The notes under the pieces: model-generated
The model's database searches: none
Told to the model about the DNA's origin: nothing
Seen by the model: only the letters and a program-made list of their open reading frames with translations
Translations under genes and position numbers: made by a program
Origin: Phylloscopus collybita
Lineage: Eukaryota; Chordata; Aves; Passeriformes; Phylloscopidae
Reading direction: 5' to 3'
NCBI GenBank assembly: GCA_027886175.1
Contig: JAJNNQ010000031.1
Coordinates: forward strand, 1,774,501-1,838,500
Length of the DNA: 64,000 nt
Part shown: positions 33,701 to 48,700 of the stretch, piece after piece
Numbering within the stretch: position 1 is the stretch's first letter
How the letters are laid out: each line of letters opens with the position of its first letter

Positions 33701-36700
33701 TTTAGTAACTCATTTTATAAACCTGTGACCTCCAAGCTGAAGAGGTCAGAAAATCAAAATTATTTATCCAACTTCTCCTTTTTCAGGAATAAGTCTTTTA
33801 AAAAACAAATCACAGAAAATAAATTTTTCCATTTTTATGAATAAATCCGAGGAAAACCATGCTCAGGAAAAAAAAAAAAAGCACCAAGCCAAGTTTTTCC
33901 TCAGTATTTCCTTCTGCTTAAAAAACTTCCAGGATTTCAGTGTACATCGAGTAATTATCATTAATTCCTTAGAAAAAATTTTTATGCAGTGACCACTAGA
34001 AAACAAATTTCTATCAACAAGTATCTTCACTGCAGGTGGAAAGTGAACTTTTGAGCCTTGCAGAGATGCCAACAGAGTCGCTCTGAAAAGATGAAAATCT
34101 GAATTACGGGGCTTTTTTCGAACTCTTGAGCTTCATCCCACCCCAAATTCCCAGCCATCCTTCAAACACTCACCTGGTTTTTTCATAAAACACTGCCAAG
34201 GGCTTGGAAAAAATGGCAAAAGTGGCTCCAAGGAGCGAAGGCAGGGAGATGTGGCTGAGGATGGTGTGCAGAGCAGCCAGCAGGGAAGGGCCCAGGGCAC
34301 TCAGGGATTCTGCATGGATTTCCTTGGAGCTGAACTCATGGAAGGAGTTGAGGAGCAGCAGCAGGAGCTTGAAGAGAGAGGCAAGTTTGCCAAGGGGCTC
34401 CTTTTTCTTCTTAGCCCAGTCTGTGGGTGTCTGGGGAGCTGAGATTTTTAATAAAAAAAAATCAATTAAAAAGTTGATTTTTTTTTTTTTCCTTAACCAA
34501 CAAGAGACAGCTGAGCACTGGGTCTGCGTGAGAGGCAGAGCTTTGAGTGCCAAACTTGATCTATATATAAATAGTTTAAAAATTGATTTAACAACTTAAG
34601 CACATTTTTAATGCAGAGCTGTATCTGATTGCTATTCTTTTTGTTTATATTTCTGGTCAGACTCTGCTTTTAAGGTTTTAATGGCTACTTGAAAATAACC
34701 ACTCTTCAGATCCACAAATTCTGGAAGAGTGAACAGGAGAGAAAGAGAAATAAAAATTGTTATTTGTTTATTTACTTGAAAGTGACGTTTACATTATGTT
34801 TTTCCTCACTAACATTTCCAATTAAAGCATTTCCTTTCTTCAGCAGCCCAACGCTGCATTTTTACCACTTAAATTTCAAATCTCTGCATGAGAGGCAGAG
34901 CTTTGAGTGCCAAACTTGATCTATATATAAATAGTTTAAAACTGATTTAACAACTTAAACACATTTTTAATGTAGAGTTGTATCTGACTGCTATTATTTT
35001 TGTTTATATTTCTGGTCAGACTGCTTTTAATGCCTCCATGAAAATAAACAACCACTCTTCAGATCCACAAATTCTGGAGGAGTGAACAGGAGGGAAGGAG
35101 AAATAAAAAATAACCACTCTTCAGATCTACCTGATACACAAATTGTGGAAGAGTGAACAGGAAGGAAGGAGAAATAATTTTTTTTATTTATTTATTTGAA
35201 AGTGAAGTTTACATTATGTTTTTCCTCACTAACATTTCCAATTAAAGCATTTCATTTCCTCAGCAGCCCAATGCTGCATTTTTACCACTTAAATTTCAAA
35301 TCTCTGCATGAGAGGCAGAGCTTTGAGTCCCAAACTTGATCTATATAGAAACAGTTTAAAACTGATTTAACAACTTAAACACATTTTTAATGCAGAGTTG
35401 TATCTGATTTCTATTCTTTTTGTTTGTATTTCTGGTCAGACTCTGCTTTTAATGCCTCCATGAAAATAAACAACCACTCTTCAGATCCACAAATTCTGAA
35501 AGAGTGAACAGGAAGGAAGGAGAAATAAAAACTTTTTACAGTTTATTTACTTGGAAGTGAAGCTTACATTATGTTTTTCCTCACCAACATTTCCAATTAA
35601 AGCATTTCATTTCTTCAGCAGCCCAATGCTGCATTTTACCATTTAAATTTCAATGGGGCAGATGAATTTTACTAAATTATGCTTTTTTGGAAATTATTTC
35701 TTCAGCTTCAGCAGTTGAAGTGGGAATAGCAAGGAAAACAAAGAATATTTTATACAAAATGACCCTTTGTCTTGTGTTAAACTCAAATTTTAACCAATTC
35801 TTGAAGCCACACAGAGAAACCCCAGAATGGAAGTGTTTCCTTACATCTGGTTTTGGGCTGGAATTTAGTGCCATAGGGTGCAAAGTTGATGCAGTCAACC
35901 ATGACTGACACAAGGTGGGTGAGACCTTCCAGCATGGAAAACACCTGAGGAGCAAACAGAGATCAGCAGAAAGAGAAATCAGTCAGGAGAAACTGAAATC
36001 AGTCAGCAGAAACAGAAATCAGTTAGGAGAAATGGAAATCAGTCAGGAGCAAGAGAAACCAATCAGCAAAAACCAGAAATCAATCAGCAAAAACCAGAAA
36101 TCAATCAGGAGCAAGAGAAATCAATCAGCAAAACCAGAAATCAATCAGGAGCAAGAAAAATCAATCAGCAAAACCAGAAATCAATCAGGAGCAAGAAAAA
36201 TCAATCAGCAAAACCAGAAATCAATCAGGAGCAAGAGAAATCAATCAGCAAAACCAGAAATCAATCAGGAGCAAGAGAAATCAATCAGCAAAACCAGAAA
36301 TCAATCAGGAGCAAGAGAAATCAATCAGCAAAACCAGAAATCAATCAGCAAAACCAGAAATCAATCAGAAGAAAAAGAAATCAATCAACTAAACCAGAAA
36401 TCAATCAGGTGCAAGAGAAATCAATCAGCAGAAAGAGAAGTCAACAATCAAAACCAAAAATCAATCAGCAGAAGAGCAACAATGACAGAAAAGCCACGTT
36501 GGGGTGGTTCAGGATGGCAAAGAAATAACTTGTGATGAAAGGTGGGTGAAATTGCTCTGCATGATCAGGTCAGACTGCTAAGATGCCATTTTAAATTCAC
36601 ATTTACACTGAGGAGGAGCTTGCCATTTTAATAATTAAGATATAAATATTGCTGTCTAAGGCAGCTGGGAGAAGGGGTCACATTTAGGATAAATGAGGAA

Positions 36701-39700
36701 AATGAAGGTTCAAGGGTCAAGGACAAAGCCTTGTTGCAAGAAAAGTCATTACAGGCACAACAATTAAGTTGTCATTAACAGTCAAAGCAAAATTAATTGA
36801 TAGTGCATAAAAAATGATCAAAGTTGTTTTTTTCCCCTCTCAATCCATCCAAACTCTCCTCAATAAGGCCAAACTTGCTTTAAAAGGAACACTCTGGAGT
36901 GTGAGCTCAAAGAAGTTTAATATAACTTCACACTGAACTTTTCAATTGTTTTAGTTTGGCTTCTTCAGTACTTACTGATTTTTGAAAGTGATGTTTTTTT
37001 TATCAGGACACAGCAGCATCCAAGCCAGGTTACAATCCTCTCAATTCCAGGTTTTTAAATTCAATTTTTTTTTTGTTTCTTTCACAAAAAGTGAACTTTT
37101 AAGCATGAAGGATTTTAGATCCCAAACATAATGCTCATCCCCCTCCCCTTGAGGTGTGAGTTTGGGAAGAGGCAATTTAGGTAACAAAACCACTGATTCT
37201 TTCAGAATCTTTCCCTTTTATACAGCTTTAGCAGTAAAATCCTTAAATTTTAGTGTACAAAGCTGATGGTTCCATGCTCCTCTTTCCTAACTGCAGTGCC
37301 TGGGTTTGTGGCATTTATAAACACATTTCACCTGGCCAAATCCCATTTACCACCACCATGGCACTCATTAATCATTATTATTCATTAGAAGCCAACTCTA
37401 AAATCTCCTTAACTATTTGAATACTTAAGCTTTATCATTATTTTTATCTCCTTCTTTTAATTCTCTGCCAACTCCTCTCAGCAAATCAAAGCTTTAAGTC
37501 TCACCCAGACCACGCCAGGCTATAGGAATCCCTTTATCAGAATTCACAATTCTTACATTTAATTTAGAAGAGATCTGCTAAATGATATGTTTTATACTCA
37601 CTACTGGAGTTTCACCTTCTAGCCCAGATATTATTTTGGCACAAAGTTCTTCACAGCACAGGTTTTCTTCTGCTGTTGCAACCAGAGCAGCACAACGAGC
37701 AAAAGCTCGGTACAGCTCTGACCAGGAGCGCAGCAAGGATTTCAAGGATGGCTTGAACAACAGAGAGAAAAAGCTGATAAATATCAATATCTGTGCACAG
37801 AGGAAAACTTGATTTATGCTTTCTTCTTCTGTCAAAACCTTTGGGAGTTCTTCAGGGTTTTAAGCTGGAGGTTTAGGGTTTTAAATCCATGGTTGGTGTT
37901 GTACTGAACACAAAACCCGGCTGGATTGAACCCCGAGTCAGTTCAGAGGTTTTATAAATCCCACTTTCATGGGGTTTTTTTTAAATTAATTTGATTAATT
38001 TGGTGTTACCTGTGGGAATCCCTGAGTGGGGAAAATGTGGGATACTGGCAGCAACAAAGCACTGTAGACAGCACTGAAGTTGTGTTCCAGGGCATCCCCC
38101 TGGTTCACCTCGTTATTCTGCAAGGAGAAAAGAGTTTTATGGTTCAGTATTATTCAGTTTTTCATACTTGTGAATAATTTACTTGGCAAATAAACAGGTT
38201 TTTTCCATGTTTCTCCAATGAGATTATCTCCAAAAATATCTGGGAGAAGAGCTGCTGAAATCTGCTTTTTTAGAAGAGACCCCTTTGGGAAGTCTCCTCC
38301 CAAATTTTGTCTCAAACTGGGCCATTACTGAAGCTGCAAAATTGGGATGACAAACGAGGCTGCTCCTGATTCACTGTCATAAATCCAGTTTGAAATCAGA
38401 TATTCTGCTCTTTGAAGAGTTCAGGAGGAACCTGCTAGCTCTCTAAAAAGCTCTGTTTCTAAAGGCTAAAACATCCCAAGAATCCAGTCAACCTGTCAGG
38501 AAATGTTTGATGCATTTCTCACTTATTTCAGCTGCAGCCAGCGATGACCACAACTGGACAATCCTGGAATGGGTTGAGTTGGATTGGAAGGGACCTTAAA
38601 ACTCATCTCAGTCCAACCCCACTGATCTCATTCCACACCTCCCACTGTCCCAGGCTGCTCCAACCTGGCCTTGGACACTGCCAGGGATGCTCAGGGCATG
38701 GAAACAAGGGCACACAGCAAAAGACCAGAAGGAAATGGTTGTTAATCAGGTTGTTGTTAATCAGGTTGTAATTAATTTTTAAGCCAGTCCTCGTTGCTCC
38801 AGTTTGGGATCAGGCTCTGACTTGGCCACAGCCAAATTTACCTCACAGAGCACTCTGAAAATCTGGGTAATTGAACTCGAAGCAGGAATCATTTTCTTTA
38901 CTGCCTGGACAGCAAATTTTACATTTGCTGATCAATAATACAGATTTCAGGAAGGCAAAGCATCTCTGGGAATTCCATTCCAGCCCCTCCCCACCCTCCC
39001 AGGCAGGAATTCCTCCCCAACATCCCATCCATCCCTGCCCTCTGGGCAGTGGGGAGCCATTCCTGTGTCCATGCTGCTGTAAATAATCACAGCACCCAAA
39101 ACCTTCTGCATAAATTTGATGATTTTTAGATCTAATGACTAATGAGGATTAATTCATTCAACAGCTCCTACATTACAATCAATAGATTTCTAATAAATAA
39201 GCTGCTAAATCTCTTAAGTATTATCATTTAGATGGCTCTTACTACACTAACAGTGCCTAGCATGAGTAAAACTCCAGCTTAATTACATCCTGAACATCCC
39301 AATCTGAAATTTATTTTATTTTCCCACCAAGCAAACCAACCCATGGTATTTAAAAGTGAACAGCTCCTGGAGGGGAAGCTTTCCATGGTTTTTTACCAGC
39401 AGGATTATGCCAAGCTATCTAATTTCAGTATCACCTCAAGGCATGGAATTCCTAAAGAAAAATGAAGATAAATGCTCAGCAAAGTTCTCTTGTGGGGTTC
39501 TGGGGGTGGGGAAGAGAACCAAAGTCACTGATGGATGGAGGAAGGAAAAGAGGAAGGGAAAGAGGAAGGGAAAGAGGAGGGAAAGAGGAGGGAAAGAGGA
39601 GGGAAAGAGGAGGGAAAGAGGAGGGAAAGAGGAGGGAAAGAGGAGGGAAAGAGGAGGGAAAGAGGAAGGAAAGAGGAAGGAAAGAGGAAGGAAAGAGGAA

Positions 39701-42700
39701 GGAAAGAGGAAGGAAAGAGGAAGGAAAGAGGAGGCATTACCTGATTAATCCACTCAGTCAGAGGATGAACAACAATACTCCACATTCTCCAGAGGTGCTC
39801 CTTGTTGCCCACCTGCCCTGCACTCTGATCAATGACACAGAGCACTGACTCACTGAAAGCCAGGGCAGAGGTGGGCCCAGACAGGGCAAAACCCACCAGA
39901 GTTTCCAGAATCCCAAAGAATCTGGGGAAGGAAATTTAACAGGTAAGAGATTTTTTTTTCCCAGCTGAAATGAGAGGGGAAAAAAAAATAAAATTGTGTG
40001 GTGTTTTCTAAGGGATGCTCAAAGCTCCACGTACCTCTCATCTGTCACACAGCATTCCAAGAGATTATTATGGAAAGGCAGCTGGATTAGGAACAAAGCT
40101 GGAGTTCCCTTGGAAAAGGAATTGAAGAGGTTAAAACAACATTGATGACAAGAAATAACTGCCTCACTTCCATAGGTATTTCTATATTGTATTGAACTTT
40201 GAGCTAGGAATTCACAATTATTCAAAGCTGTCCAAAATTGTCAATTCTAACACTTCAACATAAAAAATAAGAGGGAAAACTGGACACTTAAAATGCTGCC
40301 AGATCCTGGGATTTGCTTCTTTCCAGGTTATACAGCAAGAGATCTTTTGGGCAGCTTCTGGTGAAATCTATCACAAATATTTCAGGTTTGCTAATGTTGA
40401 GAGTATTTAACAAGGTGCATTTAACATCTGCCAATTAAAACTTCAGCTAGGAGCACACTCTTCCCTGCTGAGTCTGCTCCTCTCCAAACAAAAAATCCCC
40501 CCCAGCTCAGCAACATTTCAGCCTTTTTTTCTCAGGTTTTTTGTGATTGTTTTCTGAATATTTTATTCTCTCTTCCTCCTTTCTGATGCAGCACACAGCA
40601 CATGATACCCACTAATGATCATCAGCCCCTCTTCTGCAGTAATTGCATTAATTAGAGACAGTTAAATTGCTCCTCACAAGTGAGGCCTGCAAAGCAAGTC
40701 TGCACCCTGGAACACGAAATAATTTCACTTCCCAATACCTTTCAGTATTAATCAAGTCCCAGAATTTATTCAGACTCACATTTAAAAGATCCATATCAGC
40801 AACCTGATAAGCTGGGGATCCCAAAACTTTTGGAGGCAACTCCTTGACAGTGATATCAATGAGAGACTAAGGAAAAAAAAAAAAGAGAACATTTAAATAT
40901 ATTTTTTCTGAGGGTTCAAACATTTTAAGCAAATAAAAGTAAAGCTGAAGCAATTCCCTTCAGTTAAAAAACAAAATAAATTCCACCAAGGTCTCCAGAG
41001 TGTTTTGTTGTTTTTTTTTTTTTTGAAGCAGAGGAGGAACCATGTACCCAATTCTGCTGCTAAATCTGAAAATGTTTTTCAAGGAAAACTCACCAGTATT
41101 TTCTGCACAGGCAGAGAATTTGATCTCACAATGTTTTTTAAGGCCTGGAGTAACATGGTCAGTATTTCTGAGCCCTGCTTCTCTTTCTTATTTCCTGGAA
41201 AAAAGAACATTTCCAGTCAGAGCAGAATGGGAACTCTGAGCATCATTCCAGTGCAAAACCAAAAAAAAAATCTGTGTAAATTTGTAAAAAATTGACCACA
41301 TACTCCAGAGGTTCAGGCACCAATTCTGCTCAAAACACAACAGAAATTTCAAAGTTTAAATGAAAACCTCCAAGCTTAATTAGGAAATGGAAACACCTTT
41401 CTTTCATTAAGGATTGGAATTTTGATACATTAAAGTTGTGGAATTTTGTATTCACCCAAAGAAAGCATCTTCATTTTCTGTTCAATTTTCAATAGGAAAG
41501 TTTGCATTATTAAGAATATTCTGGACTTTCCTTGGAGAAAGGACATTTTTAAAACAGGAAACAACTTTTACACATCTGCAGACACTACAATTTGGCATAG
41601 AACAGAATTTCAATGAAGAAAAAAAAGGCACCAGAGTCAAAAAATTTAATTTTTGCCTCCATTCCTCAACACTGAAGACTTGAGGAGGGGTTGTTTTGAA
41701 ATTGCTTTAAAATAAGACAGAATTCTTGATTCAGACTAAACCCAAGCAATGAAGCATCAACAATTTATTGTCCAGTTTAAAACCAAACCACCTCTGATTG
41801 GTGAGCAATGGCAAATTCAAGAAAAAGACCCTTTTTACCTGCTTCAATTGCTGCTTTCACATATCCATTTATGTCCTTCCAGATCACGTTCAGCAAACAA
41901 TCTGCAAGGTAACAATGGCTTTTATTCAGTCTGCAATGAAAATATTCAACAGAACTGCAGCTAAAACACCAATTGTGTTCAAGGACAGGTTCTGATTGAA
42001 GCCAAAATTCAAATTTCAATGCAAGTCAGACCAGCTCTGCTTTTCATAAGCTCAGGGTATCACACCAAGTGCTGCTTGATTTGCCAGAAAATGTTTCAAT
42101 TTCATCACTGAATTCTTACCAGGAACTTCTTTTCCAATTGCAACAAAGCCATCCTGAACAGCATTTATCAGAGTGCTGGCATGCTTACAAAAAAAAGAAG
42201 GGCTACTGATCAGTGGGTACTGGAGAGGCTCTACAAGAACAAAAAAAAAAAACAAAAAAAACACAATACATTGCACAAGCCTGTTACTTTGCAGTTTACT
42301 GGGAAAATAAGCCTTTAAAATAATCGAGCATTTGTGTGTGTACAGCATTTTTAACACAGAAATATCTTGAAGATGACAACACTACAAAGTTAAAATCATT
42401 TCACATTTAAAACTTTAAAACATTTCGTTCCAACAGACAAGATTTGAGTTCTGCAAATACTCTGTTTTAAAATTAAATATATATTAAAAATTATATATAT
42501 GAATTATATATATGAATTATATATGAATTATATCTAAAAATAAATCTAAAATTAAATCTAAAATTAAATCTAAAATTAAATCTAAAAATTAAATCTAAAA
42601 ATTAAATCTAAAAATTAAATCTAAAAATTAAATCTAAAAATTAAATCTAAAAATTAAATCTAAAAATTAAATCTAAAACACCTAAAATTATACCTAAAAA

Positions 42701-45700
42701 TCATAAATTATACATATATAAATTATATATAAATTATATATACATTATTAAAATTATTTTAAAATTATTTTAAAATTATATTAAAAATGTAAAATATATT
42801 TAAAATTATATAAGAATTGTATATAAAATTTTTGTATATAAAATTTATAATTGTATATAAAAATTACATATATAAAAATTACATATGTGAAAATTATATA
42901 TATGAAAAATATAAATACATATATAAAATTATCTATAAAAATTATATATAGAATTTACATATATATAAAAATTACATATATATAAAAATCATATATACAT
43001 ATATAAAATGATACCAATTATATATAAAATTCACATACCTAAACTGAGCACTAGTTTGTTTTGCTTAGCAAAATCCACCACCTGTGGTCCCAGGAGGAAG
43101 TGGAGCAGCATTTCAATGCCCAGGAGCTGGATGGAAGGGAAGAGCACCACTCCTGCTGTGCTGCTGTTCAGGGCGATCCTGGGCGTGCCTGGGCTCACAA
43201 AAGGGAAACCACCTGAGGGGAAGGGACACAAATCCAAATTCACATCCCAGGGAAAAAGCCCCAAATTGTCCAGGAAAAGGAGAAATCATGGAGTGGTGCT
43301 GCCTGAAAGGCACCTCTGACAGCCAGGTTTCTCAGGGAAGTGGGGTTTGTCATCACAGGGTATTTTTTTTTTTTTCCCCAAAGTTTAAATATCTGTCCCA
43401 AAATTGTAAATTCTGGCACACCAAAGTTTATTTTTGGCCACACAAAGCTCCGTGGAAGCTGTGGTTACACAGTCACTGAACTGTTGTTGGATAAATGTGC
43501 TGCTACAAAACAGTTCCCATTGGAAATTGTCACCTGGAACACAAATCTAAGAGGTCTTGGCAAAATATTTTGGCCAGCTGAGCTGTGAACTCACAGGACT
43601 AAGGTGAACTTTTTAAAAACTGGAACACAGGAAACTCCCCAAATCCAGGACATCCCTGAGGCTCCCAATTACAGAACAGAATGGCACAAGCCATGGATGC
43701 CAGCCTTCCAGAAAGGGAAAGAAAAAAACAGGAATTCTTTATTGGATGTTTAGATATAAAGCCCAAATAGATGTGGTTTTACATGTGGCTAAAATATGAA
43801 AATTCCTAATGGATCATCATCCTTGGGCAGGGTTAGATGGGAGATTGGGATGGAATTCCTGGCTGGGAGGCCCTGGAAGTGCCCAAGGCCAGGCTGGACA
43901 GGGCTTGGAACAACCTGGGATATTGGGATGAGCTTTAAGGTCCTTCCCAAGCCAAACCAATCCAAGAGTCTCTACTATTCAGGCAGAAACTAAAAATGCT
44001 ACAGAAATAAAAGGGCACAAGTAAATAGCACATATATTAACACATGAAGAGTAAGATTTCAAAACCAGAGCTCCCTTGCAACAGAGAGAACACAATTCAG
44101 GACATTAAAACTGGTCCCCAAACTGTAATTGGCTTTAAACTTTAAATAATGACTGCAACAGCCTCATTTTACCCAACATAAATCATGAGCCCTGAGCCTT
44201 GCAGTGACCAGATTTTTTACAGAAAAATCCCTGTTTTCAAGGACAACAATTATCAATGAAAAAGCAGAGACATGGCAAACAGAAAGAATGAGTCTCTGCC
44301 TGTGAAATGTGGCTGGGAATTTCAATGGGTTGATGTTTCAGTACCTGATTTCTGCCCAGGGGTGGCTGAGGCCAGGCTGGGGTTGTTGGGCCGTGAGGGT
44401 GTTCCTGGGAAGGCAGCAGCAGAATCCAAACTCAGGGTGCTCTGGATTAATGGGACACAAACCTGCAAAGGGATCCCAGCAACAGCTCCAACACGTGTCA
44501 GCCACGAAAAGCTCATTTCAAACATCACACACTGGGCTGGTGTTCACAAATCAAGAGTTTCTGGGTGTTTATAAGGAATTAGAAATGTTTAATCAAACAA
44601 AAATTGCATGTTGGATGCAATATGTTTTGATAACCCTAAGAAAATACTTTTCCCTTCCTTTTCTCCCATCCTGAAGGTTAAATTAATGAAATCCAGTTGA
44701 ATAGAAACAGGTCTATTCCACTTAGAATGTGACTAGAAATGAAACATCTGCATCATTTTTCTGTCTTCCTAAATATTCATGGTCTTTTCATCAGTTTTCC
44801 TATGGCAGCCTTTTCCCAGCCCACACTTCCTTGGTGAAAGGAGAGAAAAGCCTTTATGTCACATGTTTATAATCCATGGCTGCACTCAGGGGAGATTTTC
44901 AGAGATGCTCACAGGACATTCCCACAGACTCTCCAATATTTTGGGGCTGTGAGTCCCAAATATTCCTTCTACACAAACCTGCAAGTCACACACAGGGACA
45001 AACTGGCTCCTTGAGGGAGTTTTGATTTCAATACCAAACCCCAAAGGGATGCTGCAGGGATATTTTACAGAACTCAGAGGGACCTGAGCTGCACAGGGAC
45101 CAGGATTATTGTTACCTGTTCAAAGTTGGAGGGCAGGTGAGGTCCCAGTCTCATCAGTAAATACCACCAGACCTCCAGCTTGGTCAGTGCCAGAGCCTCT
45201 GTCCTCACGTGGATGGAGCTCAGGGGCTGCATCAGCAGCTTCAGCCTCTTAGCACTGCACAGGATGTCTGGAAAATCAGAAATGTGCATTTTAAACACCA
45301 CCAATTATTAAATCACAGCCCAGCAAATTTTGATTAAACCATTACCTTTTTTTCCCCTAATATATTTTAGTTTCAAATTCAATTATCAGTAATTTGCAAA
45401 ACTCAACCACACCAACCTTTCAAAATCTCTTACTGCTCTAATTATTGCCCAGAACAACTCTGGGAAAATCAAGGATTTCTTTTTAATACCAAGACTGAAA
45501 TGAAATCTTCTGAATTCCAACCTGAGCCTGCTTGAGAAGGGAGGTTGGACCCCACCTGACCCATTTTGGGATTTTGTGGCAAACAGAAGGAATTCCCTCT
45601 TGCTTGCTCTGTTAGGTCCCATCTGCTCCAGGGAAAGGAAAATCAAACACTGACTTTTCTCTTCAGAACACAGAGAAGCACAGTCAAAATAAAAAATATT

Positions 45701-48700
45701 GTATTTTGACACAAGGCAGACTAAAAACTTGTCCACATCTAAGTTACACCTTGAAAACAACTTTTTTAAACACCTCTGGAATCCTAAAGTGTCGTCTTTC
45801 TCCAGTTAAACCATCCAAAATAACATATATGTTTTATTCTCTATTTCTCAATTATAGCACTACAAAACATAATTTAGGAATTTTTTTTTCCATTTCTAGC
45901 GCTCTTAGCAGAAAAACTAGGACAGAACAAATTATTAAACTATCCCTTTGCTTCAAAAAGGAAACAAAACAAGCAAAAAACCAAGAAAGAAACCAAAAAA
46001 CTTCAATTTCTACATACACACAGTGAGTTTTTATGCACCATTACGTGGATACACAAACAACGCATTGAATACCAACAGATGATTTTTTTTTCCCCAGTTA
46101 GGTAATAAAGCAGGCAAAACAAATCAGGGTTAATATTATTATTTTTTTTTAAATCTACCTGGATTTAGGGCAAAGTTATCAATGAGGCTCTTCCATGCAA
46201 TGAAGGCAATTTTCTTCACCACCGGGGAGCCGCTGCGGAAGCCCAGCTCCTCCAGCTGCAGCAGGGAGTTGATGAAGCTGCCACTGCGATGCAGAGTCTG
46301 AACAGGAAGAAAAAAAAATCAGAATTCAAGAGGTTTTCTGCTGTTCAAAATTCCCTTCCTGGAGATGGATTGCTTTTCTGCTTACCTTTCCAAGCAATCT
46401 GACAAACAGGGGCCACAGCTTCAACACGAAGGTCTCGTTCTTTGTGGAGAACAGTTTCTGAAGTTCAGAAATTAATTTCTGCAGATAGAAAGAAATAGAA
46501 TTGCTACAAGAAATAGATGTAAAATGTTCAAAAAAACTACACATATCAATGCCTGTCTCTGCATCAGAAGGATTTCATTCTGTACCACACAGCATTTGCT
46601 ACCACCTGATTCTCTTTTCAGTTCAAATTTATGTAATTCTGACAGTGGCAACTAACAAAGCAAAATCCATTTCTTCACATATTTTTGCATTTCCTGTGAC
46701 TCTGAAGTCAAAACACACCCTGACCCCAAACACCACCTTGTTTGGTTGGGTTTTTTTTTTGCTTTTTCTGCAGAAAATGAGGCAAAATAAATAAGCCAAG
46801 TAAGCCCAGTAGTCCTGGAAGTGAAGGGGAACATGAAAAGTTTCATCAAAAACACCAAAGGGCTGCTGCTGCACAGGATGGGGAATCCTAAAGCACATGG
46901 AAAATGCTGAGGATCCTCTGCTTTCCTGCCTCCATCTCCTCTCTCAGGCCTCCAAATTCTGTCTCCCATGCCCTTTGTGCAGTGGTCCTGTATTTCTATT
47001 TCCACTCCTTTTTAACATTAAAGCCACTGGCAGCAAGAAGTTGCTGTCAATGCAGAGGAAATCAAATTAATGCTCCCCCAACACCCCCTCAATTGCTCCT
47101 GCTGACCAAAGGGCCAGCATTGTCACTCACTGTGGTCATCAGGTGCTCGGTGACAGCTGCCACCTCCTGCTGCTTCTGCAGGAGCAGTGGCATCCCCATC
47201 TCCAGGGCAGTGGCACCTCTTAACTGCACTTTGTGAGCTGAGTGGGCAACCAGAGGGATGATCAGCTTTGCCCACCTCACAGCCTCTTCTCCCATCTGGG
47301 CTGGTGTTTGCTCCATTAAGCTGGATCCAAAAAAAAAGAACCCCAAAAAAAACAAGATTACAGATCTCCAGCAAACAGCTCAGGCACTCAAGTTATCTTT
47401 GCATCATCAATAAATGCTCTAATTCAATCTGTTTGATTTATAGGAAACCATTCCAGCTTTTTAAATCAAATGTATTTTGGGATTGTATTAAAACTGCTGG
47501 GTTTAAATCTTACTTCAGCTAAGCCTCTGCAAATGCCCAACAGTCTGACCTGAGAGCTGTGCTTTCTGTTTTATCACAACTATGTGGGCAAAGGAGCTGA
47601 GAGCCTGACATGGCCAAGGGAAGCCTGGCCATGAACCATCCCTGGGAGCTCCCACACAGCTGGAACAACTCCCAGCAGCTTTTGGAAGAATCCCAAGCCA
47701 GGTTTGCACAGACTCCATGAACATTGGCCTGGTCAGAACTCTGACTTTACCTTCCTATTTCAAACTGTTTGACCACACCATGACAAAATTCCACACACCC
47801 CAAAAAACGTGCAGAAATGGGAATATCTGGCATATATTCAAACTAACCTGGATCTGGAAATCCTGGGATTTTGTCAAGCCCTCCTTTTCCCCAGGAAAGT
47901 CAAATCCCCATCCCTACAGTTTACAGAGAATTTGCTGTACTAAGGAAAAGTTCTGCCTTTCAAGTCATTTTATTCAAGCCAGAGGACAAGAACTGTTTAA
48001 AAGAACTGTTTTAAATGGATTTGCAGTTCAAACCAGATGCCAAAAGTTTAAGAGAAAACTTTAAAAAAGTTTAAAAACTTTAAAAAAGAGTAAAGGTGTA
48101 AGCTCCACGTATTTACTGCTACAGAAATTAAATTAATGCTAAGCAAAGGTAAAGTCTGAATATTTGAGTTCTGCTGACCAGAACAATGCACTCACAGTGA
48201 TGGTCCTAAAAACTCACCCTTGCAATTAAACAGGAATTTCAACAGCTACAGGAAACATTGCACTAAAATGTGCTGCCAAGGGGACATTTTTAAATAAACC
48301 CCCAAATAAAGGCAGAGAATTTCTCAAGCAGGTTCTGGAAACAAAATGTAAGAACATGACTTGGGAAGCCCAGGAGAGAAGTAATTCCTAAAAAGCCATT
48401 AAAAATGAAAGCAATAATGTCTAATTCCTGTATCATAATGATTATATTGTTATTTTGGTACTATTTTGTAATGCTAATAAACAAAACAAGTGGTGCACAG
48501 TGCAGCTGCTCCCACCCACTGCCCAGCAGCTCCCCAGTTCCATGGAAATTCCATTCCATGGAATATCCCCTGGGCAGTTGGGGTCAGCTGTCCCAGTGTC
48601 CCCTCCCTCCCAGCTCCTGTGTCCCCACAGGTGGCCTGAGAAGCTGCCAAGTCCCTGACTTAGAGCAAACACTGCTCAGCAATAACTGAGACACCCCTGG

